Made by a program: the position numbers and the translations under genes. Positions 57,490 to 64,000 of a DNA stretch of 64,000 nucleotides are shown here, one piece after another (within the stretch, counting starts at the first letter, position 1; each line of letters opens with the position of its first letter). Source of the DNA: Aurelia coerulea (taxonomy: Eukaryota > Cnidaria > Scyphozoa > Semaeostomeae > Ulmaridae); the NCBI GenBank assembly GCA_039566865.1, contig CM076948.1, positions 22,207,001 to 22,271,000 of the forward strand. The letters run 5' to 3'. A model generated the notes under the pieces. That model worked only from the letters and a program-made list of their open reading frames with translations. It was not told the origin of the DNA and ran no database searches.

Positions 57490-57985
57490 CCTCCAAATGT
57501 TGTAAAATTCTATGACCTATTTCTTTTAAATGAATGGCTTCAAAGAAACTTTAGCTTCTTCGCTATAATTCTACCGATGGACTTTTCTGAAAATATTCAG
57601 TATTTCAGAATTAGAGAGTGTTTCTTCTTTTCTAAACATTCAAGTAAAATCGTGAGCAATAAAAAAATTCGTAATTTCTAAACTTCGAATGAAACATGAA
57701 ATAATTTCCAAGAAAACCATAGTTTATGGTTGTCTACAATATGATATCAAGCAAAAGTCTATCAATCTGCATGTTCACTATTTAGAAATTTGATAATGTC
57801 AAATCCTCAAACGAGTTGAAATATGAAATACGCTGTACTTTCGAAAAATATTCAAGATTTCTGAAAATTGCAACAATAGAATTTTTAGATGAAGATCCTC
57901 TAGCTCTCAAGCCATTTAATTGAATAAAATAGGTCATAAAATTTACTCCCATCTTTTGACACCGATATAGAGATGTGGAGTCCCT
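57490..57985. mobile_element. Foldback element, 'CATAGGTTCC' family, worn ends
   Basis: Contains GTAAAATTCTATGACCTATT, ACCATAGTTTATGG-TGTCTACAATATG and GAAATTTGATAATGTCAAAT in the usual order. Both ends are degraded. Confidence 0.65.
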
Positions 57986-58189
57986 TCCAAGCTCTTTTCT
58001 GCAATTTTGCGAGCTCACAATGCATAATGGTTGACAGCATTCTTTAAATGGAGCATTTATCGAAGCACCAAATACGTGAAAATATTCTTCTTATAGGAAA
58101 CGAACGCTACTACAAGGTGAGTAAGGAAACCATCTTCAATTGAAAGGCCACTGCTCCCTCGGTATCAAGATGACAATATTGGCAAATAT

Positions 58190-58498
58190 CCGGGGGGGGG
58201 GGGTACTCAGTATATTTGTTCGACGGGGATATGCCGTTTTTGAGGGTATCGTTTCACCAGTTTCTTCCAGCACGGGGTATAAGAATAAGGCAATTTTTCT
58301 AGAGCAGGTTGGCAAACATGTCAAAAGGGGATGCTTTGTTAGATTGGGTCGTTTTTCGGTCAAATGTTCATGTTTTGGAGTATACTTTTCACCAATTTTT
58401 TTTAGAATTTGTTATGATTTGGAGCGAAGAATTCTGGAACAGGGTGAAAAAATACCCCCGTACAAATTTAAATCAAGTACCCGCCCTCCCCCCGGGGC
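58190..58498. mobile_element. Foldback with CCGGGGGGGGGG ends, copy 2
   Basis: CCGGGGGGGGGGGTACTC at left and AAGTACCCGCCCTCCCCCCGG at right are inverted. Same end type as 48152. Confidence 0.65.
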
Positions 58499-58960
58499 AA
58501 ATATATAATTTAAAGGTAGACATGTTCAAATCCATTTTAAAATTTACCTGACTGAAATAAGCCACATCGCTCTGAAACTATGAGGGATCTTCTCGAGGAA
58601 TCCTCTTCAAGAGTCCTTCAGAGCGTCCCAAAAATCACGATCGAATTTTCCAAATGTGGCTGCCTTACAGCAATCACTTCAAAAAGTTTCAGCAGGTCTT
58701 GAGAAGAGAAAATCCATCGTAATAACGTTATTATGCTCCCAGAGAGGACACCTTCGGTCTCCCAAAGGGATAACATATGCCAAAGCACGTAAAAGTCAAT
58801 GCTGTAAGGCAGAGAATCTCGTCGTGATTTTAAGTCTGGTTTGAAGGTTTCTTGAAAGGGCTTTCGTGAGAAAATCCCTCGTAATTCCAGAACGGAGTAG
58901 CCGATATCGGTCAGGTAAATATCAAAATTTATTTGAACATATCCACTATTGAATGATATA

Positions 58961-59555
58961 CCGGGTGTCCCAAAATGATGCATTATCGTTTGATTGTTTA
59001 TATCTCCATAACCAATGAACCGATTTCCAAAAACTTTATTTTGTCCGATTGCCGAAAGGATAAATTGCATTTGAGGATGTTCGCTGTGGTTTAGGCCGAT
59101 TTCTTCATGTCGAAAAGAAGATCGATAAAGCTGCTCAAATTTAACCCTTAGATAGCATGAAAAAAGAAACGGCCTTCTTTGCCAGTTAACATTTTAGATG
59201 TGATGCAAAAGGCTGAACTTATATGTCGTTCAAAAAACATGTGGCATTCAGAGAATACGAATTCAGTTAATACTAAGTTTAGAGAATACGAATACGAGTT
59301 CAGCTTTTTGTATCACATCTAAAATGTTGACTGGAAAAATAGGCGGTTTCTTTCTCATGCCATCTAAGGCTTGAATTTGAGCAAGTTTGTCGATCTTCTT
59401 TTAGACATGAAAACGCCGTGGTAAAACCGCAACCAACATCTTAAAATACAATTTAGCCTTTACGCAATCAAATAAAACAAAGTTTTTGAAAATCGGTTCA
59501 TTGGTTATGGACATGTAAGCAATCAAACAATAATACATCATTTTGGGACACCCGG
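58961..59555. mobile_element. TA-flanked MITE, CCGGGTGTCCCAAAA ends
   Basis: CCGGGTGTCCCAAAATGATG at left and CATCATTTTGGGACACCCGG at right, TA on both sides. The arms pair through AACCAATGAACCGATTTCCA. Solo ends of the same type occur at 16193 and, with CAGGGTGTCCCAA, at about 45285. Confidence 0.85.
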
Positions 59556-59718
59556 TACTAGCCAATAAGATTACTTTGATATCCAGGGAGCAGTGGCCTT
59601 TCAAATGGGGATAGTTTTTTTTACCCACTCGGTAGACCATGGGAAAACATTTTGCCCTCTCACGATTTTAAACTATCGAAACATAAGGTGAAGAGAGGTC
59701 ACTGAAAATATTACTTAC

Positions 59719-62700
59719 TGGCTGTACCCCATATAACTTGTTAGCTGTAGAAATTTCATGTCTTGCTGTTTCTACTTGGTGTTGCATTGAATTAAACCAA
59801 TTCTGTGGAGGCAAAGATTGCATTATTTAGCGATATTCAATTCAATTCAAACTTTATTCATAAGAAATACATAATACATAATACAATGTACTGTAAAACT
59901 TATACGACTCAGAAAAAGCAAAGCTTATCTAGTCTGAGCCGCTTTGACAACAAAAACAAGCGAAATATATACAAAACGTAACGAGAAGAATAGTAGTAGC
60001 AAACTGGTAAAAGTATAATGGTTAATATTATAAAGCGTTAAAGGAATTATGGGTTTCACTTTCCGATATAGAATTATGCCTATCCTATTGAAAAATTTTG
60101 CGGAATTATGGGTCTTGTATGGAGACAATTTTGCCATAATTATCAGAATTATGGCCCAGATTCGGGGGGGGGGGGGGCAGAATGGGATTTACTCAAGGAA
60201 GCTATTTCAATAAACCATCGAAACAGGCCAAAAATGATGACCAAATTTCCTGCCTTGCAGAAATGACTTTCACATACTTTAACACGCGCTATACATTTGA
60301 GAGGATGAAACTGTCATCACTGGGAGCATAACAACATTAATCCGGGCGATTTCATGCTCCCAAGAGGATAACAAATGCTAAAACATGTTGAAGTCATTAC
60401 TGTAAGGCAGAAATATTAGGAAAATTTGGTCGTGATGTCCGACCAGCTTTGAAGGATTCTTGAAAGAGCTTTCTCGAGAGAATCCCTCATAATTTCAGAA
60501 CGGTGTAACCGACATCAGTCGGGTGAATTTCAAAATTGATTAGAACATGTCCACTATTAAACAATGTGTTTGCCGATATCATCGTTTTAACAAGGACAGA
60601 TTTGGAAAGACAATATCGCGAGTTGGTTTTGATTTACACCACAATTCAAAGCGATTAGCGATCGCAGACAAAGGAAATTCTCTCAACCATATAGATTAAA
60701 CACAAGCAAAGCCGCAAAAGTTTCTCTGAAACCCAAGTAGCTAGCGCGCTCTTTGTGCATTCCAGAAATTATTTTTAAGAGCAAACATGAGCATAAATCG
60801 GAAGAAGAAGGATATATCTACAGATCTACCACGGGCATTTAATTTTTGTTGGTTCAAAAGCCGATTGGGAGGCGATTCAATTCTCTTATCTTTTTAGGCG
60901 TAATGAAAACACTTACTGCTCGGCTTCTGAACCAAAGAAATCAAATGCCTGTGGTAGATGTGTAGATATATCCTTCTTCTTTCGATAAATGCTAATTTTT
61001 GGTCTTAAAAACAATTTCTGGAATGCACAACGAGCGCACTAGCTACCCGGGTTTCAGAGAAACTTTTGCGGCTTTGTTTGTTTTGAATTTATGGTTGAGA
61101 GAATTTCCTTTGTCTGCAGTCGCTAATCGCTTTGAATTCAGGTGTCAACGAAAGTATCTCTTGCTTTTGTCTTACAAAATCTGTCCTCGTTCATCATTTT
61201 AGCATCTAGGGAGCAGTTGCCTTTCAAACATGGATTATTTCTTTAGTCTCTCGGGATATCCGCTTAATAAAAAGCAGTCAACTTACCCGGGTCATCTTCA
61301 GCTCCTTTATGTCTGCAAAACGAAGAGATGATATTACACCAATTGAAGGCAAAAAGTAGAGCGGTGGTTCAAAAGCAATTTGACTTCCTGTTCTCATCAC
61401 AGACAACTGAAGCATTGATTTTCATCTAAATATCCGTGAAAACTCGTGTAACAAGGGAGAGAACTGATCGACGAAACGCGTTCGTTTTTGGTTGTTTAAC
61501 GTTGCTCTTTATTGCAGCTCCTTTCAGGGTTTCCGTTTAATTCGTTGTTTCTCTTGCAGCATAGGTTCCAAATCTTTAGAAAGCCTGGTGTAAAATTCTA
61601 TGACCTATTTCTTTGATCTGTATGGCTTCAAAGAAACCTTAGCTATTTCGCTACAATTCTACCGTTGGACTTTTCTGAAATCTTCAGTAATTTCAGAATT
61701 TGAATGTTTTTTTTTCTTCTTTAAGAATCCAAGAATTTGAAAAAAACTTGAAACCATCATAATTCCTAAACTTTTTAACGAAAAGTGAAAACATTTTCAA
61801 GAAAATCATATTGTTTATGGATGTCTACAATATGGTATCAAGCGAAAGTCCTTCACTCTTCTGGTCTACGATCTAGAAATTTTATGACGTCACATCTTCA
61901 CATTAGCTGACTTATAGAATACGCTGTAATTTCGAAAATATTGAAGATATCTGAAAAGTGCAATGGTACATCTACATCTACCAGATACTGCCTGCCTTCT
62001 AAAAAGAAGATTATGACAGGGTGGCAGGCCAGAGTGAAAAGTCAGCTAATACTTTGCAAAATTTGGGATCTTATGATCGGTATTGGATTAGGGCAAATCA
62101 TCTACTTGCTTCAAGCTGCCCAACAAGCTTAGAATTATAGATAAGTAGGTAAAGTTGCGTTAAAGGCAATCTATTACAAGAAATAGGTCATAGAATCGTA
62201 CACTCAATTTGTTATACCGATTTAAAGATTTGGAGCCTATGTTAAAGTTTCCACCCTAACAGTAGAATATTTGACGCCTATGTTGTCATATTTACGTGTT
62301 TTTCGCTTTCTGTCTTCCATTCCCTGTATTTTCAGAACAACCTTGCGCTGTGTTTTCATGATGAGCTTCTTTCTGGCACAACCGATAGTACAAAAACATC
62401 TCACTAATCTCTTATTCGAAAAATTGATGTCCGAATATCATTCGAATGTTTTTATCCTCAGCTTGCCAAAAATCAACGTCAGGTAGCAGAAATGGTGATG
62501 AAATGAACGACAAATTAATAATTAACACAGGCATTTTTAAAACCTGTCTGACCAAAAGTATAAAAAAGAGTGCATTGAACTAAACCTTGCAACGCTTGAA
62601 AATGAAAAATGTAAAATCATTCATTAATAATTTAGAGGGTAGATTTCATTTTTGATGATAAGAAATTACTTACTTGGCAGCTTTGCTGGTTTCATGGTGC

Positions 62701-62866
62701 ACAGCATGATTTTACACGAGCATAAAATTAATCCCGTAGCCCATCCAACTGTAAAGGCATGTAAGAGCCACTGGTTTAAGAATAATAAGTCTACATTTTT
62801 CTCACGAAAATTTAACAAATTAGTAAAAAATTGATGGAAGTAGAAGGCTCCTAGTAATGCACTGCT
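59719..62866 (-). CDS. Partial gene: three exons of an unrecognised membrane protein
   Basis: Minus-strand exons 62866-62674, 61312-61287 (26 bp) and 59802-59719 join in phases 1 and 0 into 101 open codons. Donors are A|GTAAGT, CGG|GTAAGT and CCA|GTAAGT; acceptors include CGTTTTGCAG and TGCCTCCACAG. Exon A encodes a hydrophobic helix (NQWLLHAFTVGWATGLILCS) followed by a basic KPAKLP. Exons B and C encode a polar helical tail (WFNSMQHQVETARHEISTAN). The 5' boundary of exon A (TAG|AGC at 62866, or 5 bases on) is uncertain. First and last exons were not found; they may lie beyond the right edge or among the repeats to the left. No family recognised. Confidence 0.5.
60592..61194. mobile_element. 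Foldback, 'GCGATTAGCGA' family, best complete copy
   Basis: AACAAGGACAGATTTGGAAA at left, its near complement ACAAAATCTGTCCTCGTT at right. GCGATTAGCGATCGCAGACA and GACTGCAGTCGC-type complements lie in the arms. 600 bp, no lasting open frame. Confidence 0.85.
61559..62241. mobile_element. Foldback element, 'CATAGGTTCC' family, with 160-bp insertion
   Basis: Starts GCATAGGTTCCAAATCTTT, ends AAGATTTGGAGCCTATGT. Longer than its relatives because about 61967-62130 (TACATCTACATCTACCAGAT ... CAACAAGCTTAG) interrupts the right arm. Confidence 0.75.
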
Positions 62867-63147
62867 CTACAATAGCACCCATAATTAAATTATCCTTATT
62901 TGTGGGGCTTCATTAAGGTATCTTTCACGGATAGTTGGCTTGTGTTGAGGGGCTCTAGAGACCCCAACAGGCACAATCATTGAGATTTTCTAAGGAACTG
63001 AGAAATGACCCAATGTGTGGGGTTCACTACACATGGCATTTTCCTCTGGTCATCAACGGACGAATTTGTGGGGTCTACAAAATGTTTGAATCAATTTTCA
63101 GTGCTTGTTGGGAGACAAAGTGCTGACAGTTATCCGCCCCCTGCAAA

Positions 63148-63300
63148 ATCGGTCTTCGGGATTCACGACCCATTAGGTTTATCCCACCTTACCCAACTTA
63201 GAGTGGGTCTCAGCAAATTGAACTTTCACAAATTCAGCCATAATTTTAAGGATACCGTAAACCCCTACGATGGCCCACAGGGGACATGCAGCATTTACTA
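63148..63300 (+). pseudogene. LINE fragment
   Basis: Encodes FGIHDPLGLSHLTQLRVGL and SKLNFHKFSHNFKDTVNP, a conserved stretch near the C-terminus of many invertebrate non-LTR reverse transcriptases. Short and isolated. Confidence 0.55.
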
Positions 63301-63304
63301 AGTT

Positions 63305-63500
63305 TTGCACACACAAAATCAGATTGCTGCACACAAGATCAAAAAGCGTTTACAAATTCGATTTTCCCCATGCACAAAAGCAAGGGTTGCACACAAATTC
63401 ATATCTGCTGCATACAAAATCATACCTGCTGCATACAAAATGCGCGTTGCAGCACACAAATTCATAACTTCTGCGTACAAAGTGGGTGTTGCAGCATGCT
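63305..63500. repeat. Degenerate short tandem repeat, TTGCAGCACACAAATTCAT-like
   Basis: Seven or more units of about 20-27 bp built on GCTGCAYACAAAATCATA. Translations in all plus frames are repetitive and are judged to be shadows. Confidence 0.75.
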
Positions 63501-63734
63501 AAGAGTGTTGCTGTTGTTGTTATGGTTGGGCTTTAACCACCCGCCTCCGCCATATGCATCTGCACGCCTACGATCAAAGATGGCTGACTTGAATTTAGTC
63601 CGGTAGCAGAAGGGGGGGGGGGGTAGTACCACCAAACGAGGTAATTTACGAGACCAATAAGTGATTTTGGTCAATTTTGGGGCGTAGAATTCGAATTTTG
63701 ATGTTCTTTTTATGGGGGAGGGGCTGTTTTTGAG

Positions 63735-64000
63735 ATATGGGAGCAAATGCATGCCATATGGTTCTGTAGCCTCCTAGACTTCCTGGTCCACTCATTTCGT
63801 TCCTTATAACCCATCTAATATGGTCCTGATCTTCAACATCTATGCTGTTTTTTCATCGTAAGTTCATCGCCTTCAACTTCCTCTTCAGTGTCCTGACAGA
63901 CATTTTGATGCCATCTCTTTCCAAAAACCGAACTATGAATTTGTATTGGTAGCCACGATGGAAGTACTTGGTAATCAGCTTGTTGATATCAGACTCCTTC
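63735..64000 (-). pseudogene. Fragment of an integrase-type transposable element
   Basis: The minus strand from the right edge reads SDINKLITKYFHRGYQYKFI, then LSVRTLKR-type sequence (MSVRTLKRKLKAMNLR), an in-frame stop, and IRWVIRNEMSGPGSLGGYR. This is the helix-turn-helix stretch that precedes the integrase core in a common family of invertebrate elements. The stop and loss of similarity beyond GYR show decay. It continues past the right edge. Confidence 0.65.

Larger units (their letters stand above)
58113..59632. mobile_element. TA-flanked element, GGTGAGTAAGG end, enlarged by insertions
   Basis: Left CAAGGTGAGTAAGGAAACC, right TTACCCACTCGG, TA at both sides. AAAGGCCACTGCTCCCT and its complement lie just inside. 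It carries the elements at 58190 and 58961. Confidence 0.65.

Noticed and set aside
58618..59070. Minus-strand open frame of 150 codons
   Set aside because: Its first part is inside the TA-flanked MITE at 58961 and the rest in the enclosing element; related element copies do not keep the frame.
60999..61202. Recurring peptide with FAALFVLN and WLREFPLSA in several places
   Set aside because: It occurs only in arms of the 'GCGATTAGCGA' foldbacks (also near 34871 and 49086) and is broken differently in each, so it is a shadow of the repeat.

Overview
This is a eukaryotic, invertebrate-like window: AT-rich, intron-rich and crowded with foldback transposon remnants. Four multi-exon genes, one single-exon gene and several weak exon candidates were found by joining open segments at GT/AG sites with matching phase. 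The reading style, a divergent class A GPCR and the mix of repeats (jockey/CR1-like LINE tails, integrase-type elements, poly-G-ended foldbacks) suggest a cnidarian, probably an anthozoan. That placement is inference; the sequence does not prove it.

Layout. 1-15.4 kb: the minus-strand gene for anamorsin (CIAPIN1), nine exons seen, final exon off the left edge, introns filled with MITEs. 15.4-21.5 kb: no convincing gene, but a row of seven copies of a 12-mer at roughly 155-200 bp spacing (17.8-18.8 kb). 21.5-26.6 kb: a 4.5 kb satellite of about 64-bp units with higher-order structure. 26.6-30.4 kb: foldbacks and weak exon-like pieces. 30.5-41.2 kb: a three-exon minus-strand gene for an unrecognised 490-residue protein. 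Its 6.4 kb first intron contains, on the plus strand, a complete gene for a small Thr-rich, probably GPI-anchored surface protein (38.0-38.4 kb). 41-54 kb: almost wholly nested transposable elements and long hairpins. 54.5-57.1 kb: a three-exon plus-strand class A-like GPCR of 351 residues, with a 5S rRNA-like sequence just downstream. 59.7-62.9 kb: three consecutive minus-strand exons of an unrecognised membrane protein gene. 63-64 kb: LINE debris, a short tandem repeat and an integrase-type transposase fragment.

The genes are not functionally linked as far as can be seen. The most distinctive features are: (a) a large group of TA-flanked foldback elements with CCGGGTG/CAGGGTG ends, three of which end 24-28 bp upstream of splice acceptors in two different genes; (b) the spaced 12-mer array; (c) the satellite with a duplicated 469-bp higher-order block; and (d) the nested gene.

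All exon joins, repeat boundaries and family comparisons were made by eye, without alignment or database searches.
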